64,000 bases of DNA from Alphaproteobacteria bacterium. Lineage in GTDB: Bacteria > Pseudomonadota > Alphaproteobacteria > Micropepsales > Micropepsaceae. The notes below the pieces were generated by a model. That model did no database searches. It was not told the origin of the DNA and was given only the letters and a program-made list of their open reading frames with translations. Below, piece by piece: positions 18,101-26,356 of this stretch (position 1 is its first letter; every line of letters begins with the position of its first letter). The position numbers and the translations under genes are program-made. Where the stretch lies: assembly GCA_028871345.1 (NCBI GenBank), contig JAGWNK010000010.1:1-64000 (forward strand). The letters are read 5' to 3'.

Positions 18101-18164
18101 CGTCGTGATGCCCAGAGTGGCGGCCCTGTTCGAGCGTCTCCGCGAGCGGGGCCTGCGTATCTGA
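15108..18164 (+). CDS. RND efflux pump, inner-membrane permease
   Basis: A 1018-aa proton-driven transporter with the usual layout of 12 helices and two large periplasmic loops. The helix-4 motif GLVIDDAIVMIEQITRR carries the paired Asp residues of the proton relay, as in drug-type (HAE) RND pumps and not the DFG-x3-DG form of metal CzcA pumps. It ends with a helix and a short basic tail. It is the third gene of the operon, 15 bases after the adaptor. The substrate is not determined; the neighbouring GDCCVxC protein hints at metals or thiol-reactive compounds, while the helix-4 motif hints at organics. Confidence 0.93.
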   Translation: MSLAHWVSLHRRSIIFLLFVAAVGGIVGGLNLPVALFPNVSFPRVRVTVDAGDRPADAMVAQVTLPVEQAVRSVPGLLDVRSTTSRGSAELSLTFRWGLDMNVVELQVESAIGRILPSLPRGTSFEASRMNPTVFPVGAYSLTSDALSQAQLRDIGQYQLIPLLSAIPGVASVDVQGGDIREFRVQADPALLASYGLTMADLSAALGASNVLQVVGKVQDRHKLLLAVADNSLKSVQDIAGTVLRTTASGSVRLSDVAKIYEGAAPNYSIVTADGHKAVLLQVFQQPDGNTVQIVHDVAKALQRYQPKLPAGLTIHNWYDQSQLILASAGSVRDAILIGIVLSGLVLFVFLRNLKITAIVLVFVPAVLAATVLVLYLLGMSFNIMTLGGMAAAIGLVIDDAIVMIEQITRRLANNTEHIHDTIRRAVGEFLSPLAGSSLATTIIFFPLAFLSGVTGAFFKALSLTMASALVISFFAAWFVVPLLADYLITAEDAEIEKRSPIYDRVVHAYERAYRRARANPLLLVGVLAAGLAMGAFAFTQVGSGFMPSMDEGGFILDYIAPPGTSLEGTNRMLDEVEEIIRATPEVETYSRRTGAQLGGGLTEANTGDFFIRLKPLPRRPIDDVMADVAHQVEEKVPGLEIETAQLMEDLIGDLTAVPQPIEIKIFGNDPAALRAVAPKVAALIGTVRGVTEIKDGVVPAGDGLAIDIDPVRAGIEGLTPQAVAQQMEGYISGIVATEVPEQDRVIGVRVWVPPAVRASIADLSRALIAAPDGHKVALSRLATLHILTGQPEITRDNLKTMVPVTARIEGRDMGSTVQEVRNALDKSHLISGDMYYELGGLYEQQQIAFRGLMAVIAAAFFLVFLLLLFLYERFDFAVSIILMPLLAMPFVFVGLWLTGIELNISAMMGMTMVVGIVTEVAIFYFSEYEDLLARGETPAEARLNAGRNRFRPIAMTTLAAVLALLPLALALGQGAAMQQPLAIAIISGLIVQMPLVLVVMPRVAALFERLRERGLRI

Positions 18165-18230
18165 GCCGGCACGCGACGCGGAAGGGCAGCGCGCCGGTTC
18201 GCGGCCGGCCGGCGCATGGTATAAGCGGCC

Positions 18231-18446
18231 ATGGCCGCAGCCAGCTTGACGTCCGAACTCGCCTGTCCGCAATGCGGCCACCGCCACATCGAGACGATGC
18301 CCGAAGACGCCTGCATCTACTATTTCGAATGCAAAGGCTGCGGCGCGCTCCTCAAACCCAAACCCGGCGACTGCTGCGTGTTCTGTTCGTACGGCTCGAT
18401 GCCGTGCCCGCCCAAGCAGGCCGCCAAGGACTGTTGCCGGCACTGA
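18231..18446 (+). CDS. GDCCVxC-domain small cysteine-rich protein
   Basis: A 71-aa protein with a zinc-ribbon-like CPQCGH, a second CKGCG and the family hallmark GDCCVFCSYGSMPCPP. This family is annotated in databases as GDCCVxC domain-containing (seleno)protein, because some members have selenocysteine in the motif; here all positions are ordinary Cys codons. Homologues are often found beside heavy-metal resistance genes, but no activity is established that I know of. It follows the RND permease by 66 bases on the same strand and is likely the last gene of that operon. Confidence 0.85.
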   Translation: MAAASLTSELACPQCGHRHIETMPEDACIYYFECKGCGALLKPKPGDCCVFCSYGSMPCPPKQAAKDCCRH

Positions 18447-18814
18447 CGGCGATGGCGGGCGGGCCCCAGTTGGCTGCAAGTTCATTCACGATTTTCGGCA
18501 ACATAATTGTGCGCGAAGTTTGGTCACGTCCTCCCCCGTCCCGCGTACGCGATGTCTCGCGCGGCCCCCCAAGAAATTGAATTCAATTCGGCCATGCTGC
18601 GGTCAAGCAGCTGATACAGCTTGGTAATCTCCTTGCTTCGCGGCAGCGCACAAGGCGCCCCAAGCCGCCGTTTGGCGGAATATTCGGGTGTTATTGGCGA
18701 GTGGTGTCTTTGCCGTGCCATGCTCGAAATATTAGGACGAAATTCCCGCTTTCAAGGCCCCTGCGACAATCCATCCCAAGCGATCAGGGCGCGGACGGAG
18801 CAGCCGGCGGCTTC
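18447..18814. other. Intergenic region at the left edge of the carbohydrate locus
   Basis: About 370 bases between convergent genes. It is more AT-rich than its surroundings (for example AAGAAATTGAATTCAATTC). A minus-strand 65-codon ORF (18524-18721) has a plausible stretch, ITKLYQLLDRSMAEL, but no recognised family. I see no insertion-sequence end, tRNA or terminator with a T-run here. Confidence 0.4.
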
Positions 18815-20386
18815 CTAATTCGCCACTTTCTCCAACCGGACCAGCAGGACGTCGTTCGTCCGTATGGGGATGGTGCGCCGGAAGACGCCGTCGCGTCCGA
18901 CCTTCACCGAGACCTGCGTCTCGGGCCTGTCGGCCGCCAGATTCTGCAGCGCGGCGATCTGCGCCGGCGTCGTGTCCTTGGGAAGGCCCCATCGGATGTA
19001 CTGCGAATAGGCGTCGTTCGCCTGGTAGCCCGTGCGATGCAGCGTGAGTCTGTAGGCGCCCGGCGCGAGCGAGGATACGACCAAGCGCACCGGCGGCAGC
19101 GCCGTCGCCGGATGCAGCTTGCGGAAATAAGGCCGGTTGCTCTCGTTCATGACCGGCGTCGTGTAGTTCCAGATGAGCCCGACGAAGTTCTTGCCGTCCC
19201 GCGTCAGCCAGGATTCGGCGTCGGCGTTCTTGAGGACCGTCGGCCCCAGCTCGTTGAGGTACTTGTAGGCGAAATAGGATGCCTTGCGGATGCCCTCGCG
19301 CGTGAGCAGCCCGAAGCCGCCGTGGAACGTGGTGGGCGGCGGGCCGGCCTCTTCGAACAGGTCGGTATAGGTCCAGTAGCTCATCGACTGCACGGCGCCG
19401 TCCACCTTGCGCAGCTTCTCAAGGATGAAGGGAGCGCTGAGATAGGCGTCGTGGATGGGATCGCGCGGATTGTAGCTCGTGCTCCATTCGGTGAAATACA
19501 GCGGCAGGCCGCGTTCGGGCGAGGCGGTGATCTCGCGGCGCACCTTCATCACGTCGTTCACGATCGAGCCGGGATCGGCCACCAACTTGTTGTCGCCTTC
19601 CCCGTTCTCGTCGAGCAACCCGCCCTGCACGCCATAACTGTGGGTGGTGACGAAATCGACGGGAACGCCGTTGCTGCGCGCGTACGCCAGGAAGTCGGGC
19701 ACCCAGGCGGCGCCTGCGGTCGACGGACCGCCCACCTTGAGCGCCGGGTCGACGCCTTTGATCGCCCTTGCCGTCGTGTCGTAAAGCTTGAAATAGGACG
19801 GCTGGTCGCCGCCAGTCCAGAAGCCGTCGAGGTTGGGCTCGTTCCAGACCTCGAAGCGCCAGCTCTCGACCTCATCCTTGCCGAAGCGGTTTTCCAGGTC
19901 GCGCGTGAAGGCGGTGATGAAATCGGACCACTTGCCCCAATCCTTGGGCGGAGAGCCGATGGCTTTCCAGTAGAAGATGGTCTTGTCGCTCGACGCCAGG
20001 TCGCGGGGCATGAAGCTGACCTCGATCATCGGCTTCATTCCGGCCTTGAGCACCGCGTCATAGACCGCTTCCACCTTCGAGAAATCGTAGACCGGCTTGC
20101 CGTCCACCTCGCGATAGGGCGCCGTGTCGTCGGCGAAGATGCCGTGGAAGCGGATGTACTTGAAACCGATCTCGTCATGGACCAGGCGGAGCTGCTGCCG
20201 GTTCGGCTCCCGAAACAGGAGCCCGCCATGGTCGGCGCCGACGCAGTCCTGCCAGGCCATGTCGCGCGGACCGAGCACGTCCGCCATGTTTGCGGTGATG
20301 GCGCGCGGCGGTTGCGCCCAGGCGGACGCAACCAGAACTCCGCAGGCGAGCAGGGCCGAAGCCAACCGAGCCGAACGCAATCTCAT
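18815..20386 (-). CDS. Secreted glycoside hydrolase family 39 (beta-xylosidase-like)
   Basis: A 523-aa enzyme with a signal peptide (MRLRSARLASALLACGVLVASAWAQ). The GH39 acid/base lies in FEVWNEPNLDGFW (Glu at about 183) and the nucleophile in PLYFTEWSTSYNP (Glu at about 300), inside a TIM barrel. A C-terminal beta-sandwich follows. Family members are beta-xylosidases or alpha-L-iduronidases; the length and motifs fit the bacterial beta-xylosidase side. The start at 20386 has AGGGG 8 bases upstream; the ORF-track extension to 20686 is upstream DNA. It lies 268 bases downstream of the first LytTR regulator, same strand. Confidence 0.87.
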   Translation of the reverse strand: MRLRSARLASALLACGVLVASAWAQPPRAITANMADVLGPRDMAWQDCVGADHGGLLFREPNRQQLRLVHDEIGFKYIRFHGIFADDTAPYREVDGKPVYDFSKVEAVYDAVLKAGMKPMIEVSFMPRDLASSDKTIFYWKAIGSPPKDWGKWSDFITAFTRDLENRFGKDEVESWRFEVWNEPNLDGFWTGGDQPSYFKLYDTTARAIKGVDPALKVGGPSTAGAAWVPDFLAYARSNGVPVDFVTTHSYGVQGGLLDENGEGDNKLVADPGSIVNDVMKVRREITASPERGLPLYFTEWSTSYNPRDPIHDAYLSAPFILEKLRKVDGAVQSMSYWTYTDLFEEAGPPPTTFHGGFGLLTREGIRKASYFAYKYLNELGPTVLKNADAESWLTRDGKNFVGLIWNYTTPVMNESNRPYFRKLHPATALPPVRLVVSSLAPGAYRLTLHRTGYQANDAYSQYIRWGLPKDTTPAQIAALQNLAADRPETQVSVKVGRDGVFRRTIPIRTNDVLLVRLEKVAN

Positions 20387-20654
20387 CGCAGCACCCCTGA
20401 TCAAACCGCGGCCCGACGGGCGAAGACCCTTGCCCGGATGGCCCTCCGCGGCAAAAAGTGCGGTAACACAGCAGACAGGCCAGGCCAAGAAATGTTTCAA
20501 AATGGAATCTGGCTTCGCGACGCGGTGGACGAACAGGCTGAAACGCACCGTTGTGCAGGGGCCATGTCCCGGCCGGGTGATTCGGCATGACACGGCATCG
20601 GCGAAGTGACGGGCCATGCTTACAGTTCTCGGCGCCGGCGCGACGATCCATTCC

Positions 20655-21449
20655 CTACAACGATTGCCCCAGCCTCGCCTCGACATTGGCCCGATAGTGC
20701 CGGCTGAGGGCCAGCCGCGCTCCGTCTCTCAAGAGAACTTCAAATTCGCCGTGGGAGAGCGGCTCCAAATGCACGACCGCCCTGATATTGACGACGCTGG
20801 ATCGATGGATGCGAACGAACCGGAAGGGATCAAGACGTTTGGCGATAGCACCCAGGGATATTCGATAGACGAACTCTTTGCCTCCGACATGCAGGTTCAC
20901 ATACACTCCGGCGGCCTCGATCCAGTCGATTTCGGAGGCAGACACGAACCGCGTGATGCCGCCGGCCTTGACGACGAGATAGTCCCAGATCTCACCCGGC
21001 GACGCCCTTTTCGCGGCCAGTTCAAGGACGTTCTGTCCCCACGCGTTCGCATTCGCGTTTGCCTTCGCATTCTGCAATCGCAACTTCGCCCGCGCCATGG
21101 CCTGCTCAAAGCGCCTGCTTCCGAACGGCTTCAGCAGGTAATCGACGGCATCCTCGTCAAAAGCCCTGAGGGCAAAGCGATCGTAGGCCGTCACGAAAAT
21201 CGTCAGCGGCATCTGCTCCACGCCGACCGCCTCGATGACGCCAAAACCGTCCACTTCGGGCATTTGGACATCAAGAAGGACCAGGTCCGGTTTTTTCTCC
21301 TCAATGATGGCGACGGCGGCAACCCCGTTTGCGGCCTCCAGAACGGTCGCAATATCGGCGTCTTTGCCAAGCAGCTCTACCAGGCGCTTGCGTGCCGGCA
21401 CCTCATCATCCACCACGAGCACGGATATCTTACTTCGCGGCTGGTTCAT
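20655..21449 (-). CDS. LytTR-family response regulator (copy 1)
   Basis: A 264-aa regulator. The receiver domain begins ISVLVVDDEVPARKRLVELL, with the phosphoacceptor in LVLLDVQMPEVDGFGV and Lys in VDYLLKPFG. After a linker containing the short repeat AKANANANAWG comes a LytTR DNA-binding domain ending RFVRIHRSSVVNIRAVVHLE and HGEFEVLLRDG. The ATG at 21449 lies within the end of the kinase gene (20-base overlap), so it is co-translated with it. It is clearly paralogous to the regulator at 35112-35897. It probably controls genes of the surrounding carbohydrate locus. Confidence 0.93.
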   Translation of the reverse strand: MNQPRSKISVLVVDDEVPARKRLVELLGKDADIATVLEAANGVAAVAIIEEKKPDLVLLDVQMPEVDGFGVIEAVGVEQMPLTIFVTAYDRFALRAFDEDAVDYLLKPFGSRRFEQAMARAKLRLQNAKANANANAWGQNVLELAAKRASPGEIWDYLVVKAGGITRFVSASEIDWIEAAGVYVNLHVGGKEFVYRISLGAIAKRLDPFRFVRIHRSSVVNIRAVVHLEPLSHGEFEVLLRDGARLALSRHYRANVEARLGQSL

Positions 21450-22692
21450 CGGCCCGGCCTCCGGTGGTCCGCAACGGCATCCGCATGATAACTTCCGTAC
21501 CGCCTCCCCGCCTTCGCTGAATTTTGAAGGCACCATCTGCATCCGAATAGAGCCCCGCCATGCGCTCGCGCGTGACTTTCACGCCCAAGCCGCTGCTCGC
21601 ATCCATGCGCCACCCCGGCGGCAGCCCGACCCCATCGTCCTCGACACGAATCTCCAGCGTGTCCGCGTCGCGCAGCGCCGAAACAATGATGGTGCCGCCG
21701 GATATGCGATCACCAACGCCGTGCCGGACGGCGTTCTCCACGATCGGCTGCAGCAACATGCAGGGAACACGGGCCTCGCCCACCTCGGGTGGCACATCGA
21801 TGCGAAATACGATGCGGTTTCCAAATCGAACACGCTGTATAGCCAGGTAGTGCTCGAGAAGGACAATCTCCTGCGAAAGCGCAATCTCCGCGCTGTCCTT
21901 GAAATCGAGCGTGAGCCTGAGAAGCGTGCCCAGATTTTCGATCATGTCGCGCGCCAGTTCCGGATCGCTGACGACCTCCGAGGATATGGCATTCAACGTG
22001 TTGAACAGGAAATGCGGTTCAAGCTGCAGGCGCAGCGTGTCCAAATGAGACTGGAGAAGCCGCTTTTCCAATCGCTCCAGATTGAGTTGCCCTTCGAGAT
22101 AGCGTCCGTAGTAGCCGAAGTATCTCAGCGTCTGCAGCATGCCGATGATCGCGCAATAGGTCAGCCAGCCGCCCAGGAAGTAATATGGCGCGAAATCCGG
22201 CGACCGAAGCGGGTTCCACCAAACAGCGGGTATCGGAAAAAGCAGAAGGCCGGTCAGGTAGACGTGCGTGAGGCTGAACGGAACACTGAGAAGCAACAGT
22301 ATAACGGACCGCGTAAGCGGCTTGGCATCGAATTTCGACAGCTTTCGGTCCGCGTAGAGTACGGCGGGCGTCAGCAAAGCCCACGCCCACGCTTCAACAA
22401 GCTTGGCCACGAGTTTCGGCCACTGAAAGCCGTACAACATGTCCGGCAGCGTAAGAAACACGCCGATCGCCGTCCAAATGACGGCAATGATCAGTACTTT
22501 CTGCAGCGGTGAAGGCGCGATCCACGTCGAAGGCCGATTGGGGAACGGATGACGACGACCATGCCGCGCTGCGGGTTGATACATGTCCCCCGGTTCGCTG
22601 CCGGCCGCCACCTTGCGAAAGTCTACCAGCGAGGTGCCTTGATCCTGCGCAGCAAATCCCTTGAGCATGGCTAGAAGCTGTGTTGTCTGCAT
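21430..22692 (-). CDS. LytS/YehU-type membrane histidine kinase (copy 1)
   Basis: A 420-aa kinase of the His_kinase (PF06580) family. About four hydrophobic segments lie in the first half, with no separate periplasmic sensor domain. The phosphoacceptor motif is QLEPHFLFNTLNAISSE, the N-box is LLQPIVENAVRHGVG and the G-box is EDDGVGLPPGW. The signal would be sensed within the membrane or through a partner. I use the ATG at 22692 (MQTTQLLAMLKG); the ORF-track start is 117 bases further upstream, and an internal Met is also possible. It is paired with the LytTR regulator that overlaps its end, and is paralogous to 35894-37072. Confidence 0.88.
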   Translation of the reverse strand: MQTTQLLAMLKGFAAQDQGTSLVDFRKVAAGSEPGDMYQPAARHGRRHPFPNRPSTWIAPSPLQKVLIIAVIWTAIGVFLTLPDMLYGFQWPKLVAKLVEAWAWALLTPAVLYADRKLSKFDAKPLTRSVILLLLSVPFSLTHVYLTGLLLFPIPAVWWNPLRSPDFAPYYFLGGWLTYCAIIGMLQTLRYFGYYGRYLEGQLNLERLEKRLLQSHLDTLRLQLEPHFLFNTLNAISSEVVSDPELARDMIENLGTLLRLTLDFKDSAEIALSQEIVLLEHYLAIQRVRFGNRIVFRIDVPPEVGEARVPCMLLQPIVENAVRHGVGDRISGGTIIVSALRDADTLEIRVEDDGVGLPPGWRMDASSGLGVKVTRERMAGLYSDADGAFKIQRRRGGGTEVIMRMPLRTTGGRADEPAAK

Positions 22693-23151
22693 CGACACTC
22701 TCAATGATGCCAATTTCCAGGGACACGCTCCCGCAGTCGGCCGATGCAATATACACGATCCCCGGCCATACCCGCAGAGTGCGGCCAGGGGACCGGCGTC
22801 CGGTGCCAAAGAGGATACCGCTGCGCGCCAGCCGTTCCGATCAGAAGCCCGCCCCGTGCACCCCGGCGCCCTGTTGCAGCCGATTACTTAAATCACGTGT
22901 TGGGAGCGAGGATTTGTTTCAGGACGGACCTCCGGCCGCACCGGGTGGACTGGCAGCCAATGAAATGGCTCAAGCAGCGACGACGCCGCTCCGGGCAGTC
23001 GCATCGCGCGGCCGCACGCGGAGGTGATCCTTCACAATCGATGAAAGTTGCGGCAGCGTGTCGTTGCATTTTGCCGCGGCATCTCGGCAGCTATCGTCCA
23101 ATGCATGCAGTGCCAATTATGCTGAACCGAAAACAGTGGAATGACGTCGCC
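22693..23151. other. Divergent promoter region, kinase copy 1 / GH42 enzyme A
   Basis: About 460 bases between divergent genes. It should contain the promoters of the HK/LytTR/GH39 transcript (minus) and of GH42 enzyme A (plus). I see no recognisable gene. In-frame upstream start codons for the plus-strand gene exist at 23041, 23101 and 23119, but they would put non-signal sequence before the secretion signal. Confidence 0.4.
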
Positions 23152-25230
23152 ATGAGAACTGGGCCATTTCAGCGCGCGCTCCTCAAAGTGTTCCTGGCGT
23201 CCGCCGCCTGCTTTCTGCTGCTCGCCGCATCGCCCCGAGCATCGGCTCAGAGCGCGTCCGGGCATCCCGATTGGCCCGGAAAGGGGCAGCTCTTCGTCGG
23301 GACGTGCTACGACCCCGTCGGCCGCTCGCCGGAGCAGATTCACCGCGACATCGCCATCATGAAGGGCGCGGGGTTCAACCTGGTGCGCATGGGCGATCTG
23401 TCCTGGTACAGTTTCGAGCCATCGGAGGGGACCTTCGAGTTCGCCTGGTTCGATAAGATCATGGACGAGATGGCGGCCAACGGAATCAAGGTGATCCTCG
23501 ACATTCCGGGGCTTCCCGCACCGATGTGGCTGCACCACAAATACCCCGGAGCGAATGTCGTGACGCAGAACGGCGTCATGCTTCACGCCGCAGAACGGTA
23601 CATGGAAGACATCAGCGACCCCGATTATCGGCGCCTCGCCACCGGCCTTGCCGATGCATTGACGAAACACTACGCGCACCATCCCGCGCTGATGGCCGTG
23701 GGATATGACAACGAGATCGGCAACGGGTTCATGTCCTATTCCGCCGCCGACCGCACTCGGTTCATCGACTGGTTGAAGGCAAAGTACGGAAGCGTCGAGG
23801 CGCTCAACAAGGCCTGGGCCACGCAATTCTGGTCGCGCGAACTCAACGATTGGGACGAGATCGAGCTGCCATATGGCGACGGGCCGGGACCGGTCGAACC
23901 GTATCTGGATCTTCGCCGGTTCTGGTCGGATCAGACTGTCGATGCGTTGAAGGAACTCGACGCCGTCAGGCAGCGAAACCTGCCGGACACCCCGGCCGTG
24001 TCCAACCTGTGGCCGACGGCCGGGCGCAAAGGCTTCGATTACCTCAGTTCGTACAGGGATTACGTAAGCTACGGCGCGGAGGGCTTCTATCCGGGCGATG
24101 CCGTGAGCGCGAGTCTCGGGGCGTTGATGAACAGAGGCGCTCTCGACACTCCCATCTGGTTCAACGAATTCACGGCCGGCGGCGGCGGCTATTACGGCAC
24201 GAAGGGCCGCAGCCGCATGTGGGCCAATCTCGGCTTGATCGATTACGCACAAACGATACTCGCCTGGACCTTTCTTTCCCAACAGGGCGGCGAAGAGCAA
24301 GCGCTGTTTGGTCTCGTCGACCACGATAACACGCCATCATGGAAGGTCGCCGAGTTCGCGCAGATCGCCGCGGAGTTTCGCAAGCTCGCAGCTCTTGGCT
24401 TCCCCCGCGAGGCGAAGCCACAGGTCGCGATCGCCTATTCCTTCGACAGCGCCGTGGCGACGAATCCGCCCGGCCAGAGCAACACGGTTCGCCAGTACTT
24501 CCTTACGCCCTATGACACCCAGGTCCAGAACGCGTTCGAACCCTTCTTTACGGACAATATCGACGCGGCGATCATCAATGTCGGCCACGACTCATTGGAT
24601 CGCTACAAGCTCGTCGTCGTCGCGGGCGACTACATCATGGACGAGAAGAGCGCGGACGCCATCCGTCGCTATGTGGAAAGCGGCGGCACGGTCATCATGA
24701 CGGGCTATTCCGCCAAGGCGGACGAACATGCTCAGTGGTTCGATACGCCGTTGCCGGGGCGGCTCTCCGATGTCTTCGGCCTTCACACCAACGCCTTTTA
24801 CCGCTCCGACAAGCCCCTCGAGGTCATGGTGCACGGCAAAGTACGCAAGGCAACCGACCCCTATTACGAAATCCTCGAACTCGACAACGCAAAGCCGTAT
24901 GCCCGCTTCCTCAACACGCCCGAGAAATCCGCGGCGGTGGCGATAAACCGCTACGGGAAGGGACAGGCCATCTATCTGGCGACTGCCGCGCAGCCGTCCC
25001 TGCTCGGCCCACTGCTGCGGTCGCTCTATGCCCGCCTTGCGATCGAAAGAGGCCCGCAAACCCCGCCGGGCGTCTATGCGCGCGTCGTCGACGGACGGAC
25101 GCTCTACGTCAACACGACGACGGAACCGAAATCCGTCCGCATCCGCGGAACACATTTGGGAATCCTGAGCGGGCGCCGCTATTCCGGCTCGCTCGGCCTG
25201 GAAGGCTACGGGGTTGAGCTTCTGCAGTAG
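23152..25230 (+). CDS. Secreted glycoside hydrolase family 42 (beta-galactosidase type), enzyme A
   Basis: A 692-aa enzyme with a signal peptide (LKVFLASAACFLLLAASPRASAQ). The TIM barrel begins FVGTCYDPVGRSPEQIHRDI and continues with the GH42-type GDLSWYSFEPSEGTFEFAWFD. The acid/base is in GYDNEIGNG (Glu at about 188) and the nucleophile in PIWFNEFTAGGGG (Glu at about 339). A trimerisation-like domain (VVVAGDYIMDEKSADAIRRYVESGG) and a C-terminal beta domain follow. It would release beta-linked galactose, or possibly arabinose or xylose, in the periplasm or outside. It is the only plus-strand enzyme of the locus. Confidence 0.88.
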   Translation: MRTGPFQRALLKVFLASAACFLLLAASPRASAQSASGHPDWPGKGQLFVGTCYDPVGRSPEQIHRDIAIMKGAGFNLVRMGDLSWYSFEPSEGTFEFAWFDKIMDEMAANGIKVILDIPGLPAPMWLHHKYPGANVVTQNGVMLHAAERYMEDISDPDYRRLATGLADALTKHYAHHPALMAVGYDNEIGNGFMSYSAADRTRFIDWLKAKYGSVEALNKAWATQFWSRELNDWDEIELPYGDGPGPVEPYLDLRRFWSDQTVDALKELDAVRQRNLPDTPAVSNLWPTAGRKGFDYLSSYRDYVSYGAEGFYPGDAVSASLGALMNRGALDTPIWFNEFTAGGGGYYGTKGRSRMWANLGLIDYAQTILAWTFLSQQGGEEQALFGLVDHDNTPSWKVAEFAQIAAEFRKLAALGFPREAKPQVAIAYSFDSAVATNPPGQSNTVRQYFLTPYDTQVQNAFEPFFTDNIDAAIINVGHDSLDRYKLVVVAGDYIMDEKSADAIRRYVESGGTVIMTGYSAKADEHAQWFDTPLPGRLSDVFGLHTNAFYRSDKPLEVMVHGKVRKATDPYYEILELDNAKPYARFLNTPEKSAAVAINRYGKGQAIYLATAAQPSLLGPLLRSLYARLAIERGPQTPPGVYARVVDGRTLYVNTTTEPKSVRIRGTHLGILSGRRYSGSLGLEGYGVELLQ

Positions 25231-25318
25231 ATTGGCGATCTCCGCGGACGGAAACCGGTGCCCGCCCTTCGACGGTCGGTACGGACGGATGTGAACGTCA
25301 ACCGGACCGGAGCCGCAG

Positions 25319-26194
25319 TCACAACTCCGCGGTTCCAGAATCGGGCCAGATGACCGGGAATCCCGTCAAAGGTCGCCCGGCACGGAGGCTGTTGCGTTCG
25401 AAGATCTGCGTCGAAGCGGCATCCCTGGCATCACGGCCGGCAGACTTGTCGGCCGCGGCAGCAACGCAGAGGACCAGCTCGTTCCTCATCAGCTGCTTCA
25501 TGCCGGCTTCCGCAGCCTGGGCATCCGATTTCCGGATCGCATCGAAGACAGCCGCCGGCAATCCCGTGTTTGCCCACGTCATCGCTCTGCACACGCGGAA
25601 GCTGAGACGCAGCGATGTGTCGATCAACGCCCTCAGTTGTTTGCAGAACGGATTGCCCGACGCCTCGACCACGCAGGCATGAAAGGCGATCGTCGCCGCC
25701 AAGATGTCATCTGCCCCCTTTTCGGCAGCGGCGACGCGTTCCGTGGCGCCTTTCAAGGCGCTCCACTCCGGTCCGCGGGTTCGCCCGGCCGCCAGTCCCG
25801 CCATGGCAGGCTCGGCGGATAGGCGAAATTCGATCAGGTCGCGAACCAAGCCGCGGGACGGCTTCCTGTCGGCCAACCAGCGAAGCACATCCGGATCGAG
25901 AAGGTTCCAATCGCTTTGGGGCCGCACCGTCAGACCCCTTCGCGGGGCGAGGCCAAGAAGCCCTTTGGCGCCGAGCGCCTTCAAGGCCTCGCGAACGCAG
26001 CTCCGACCCACGCCAAATTCGGCGGATAGGTCCGTCTCGGTGATCCTTTCGGCGGCGCCGCTGTAGCTCCCGGAAACGATCCCTCTTCCCATGTACTCCA
26101 CGATCGTGGTGACGAGCTTGTCACCGGGCATGACCGAAAACGCCGATCGACGTCCAAGGCCGTCCGTTGCGGAACGCATTTCATTCGCCGGCAT
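25319..26194 (-). CDS. FadR-type GntR transcriptional regulator (FCD domain), copy 1
   Basis: A 291-aa regulator. The winged helix (DLSAEFGVGRSCVREALKALGAKGLL) is followed by an FCD ligand domain (LLDPDVLRWLADRKPSRGLVRDLIEFRLSAEPAMAGLAA; FHACVVEASGNPF). The third metal-binding His found in most FCD domains is not evident in LPAAVFDAIRKSD, so ligand or metal binding may differ. Such proteins usually repress sugar or sugar-acid catabolism. I chose the ATG at 26194, preceded by GGGGAG; the longer ORF extends into the intergenic region. It is the last gene of the TonB receptor operon and resembles the regulator at 37471. Confidence 0.88.
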   Translation of the reverse strand: MPANEMRSATDGLGRRSAFSVMPGDKLVTTIVEYMGRGIVSGSYSGAAERITETDLSAEFGVGRSCVREALKALGAKGLLGLAPRRGLTVRPQSDWNLLDPDVLRWLADRKPSRGLVRDLIEFRLSAEPAMAGLAAGRTRGPEWSALKGATERVAAAEKGADDILAATIAFHACVVEASGNPFCKQLRALIDTSLRLSFRVCRAMTWANTGLPAAVFDAIRKSDAQAAEAGMKQLMRNELVLCVAAAADKSAGRDARDAASTQIFERNSLRAGRPLTGFPVIWPDSGTAEL

Positions 26195-26356
26195 GAACTC
26201 CCCGCCTCTTGCCAGCATCGGTAGCATGCGCGCGAACCCGGCCGCCCATTTGTTGCGATCGGGACCACATTTCTGCTGAATGGTCCAATGGAACGCTGAG
26301 ACGGCGGCACCGCTCATGGCAGGGGTCGAGGCAATGCCGGCGCCGCCGTAATTGCC

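Noticed and set aside
13974-18485. A 1503-codon minus-strand ORF across the RND operon
   Set aside because: It is a GC-driven shadow of the efflux genes: low-complexity His/Asp/Arg/Gly composition and no domain, while the plus strand has clear RND proteins.
18524-18721. A 65-codon minus-strand ORF left of the GH39 gene
   Set aside because: Only a short plausible stretch, no ribosome binding site evidence and no known family.
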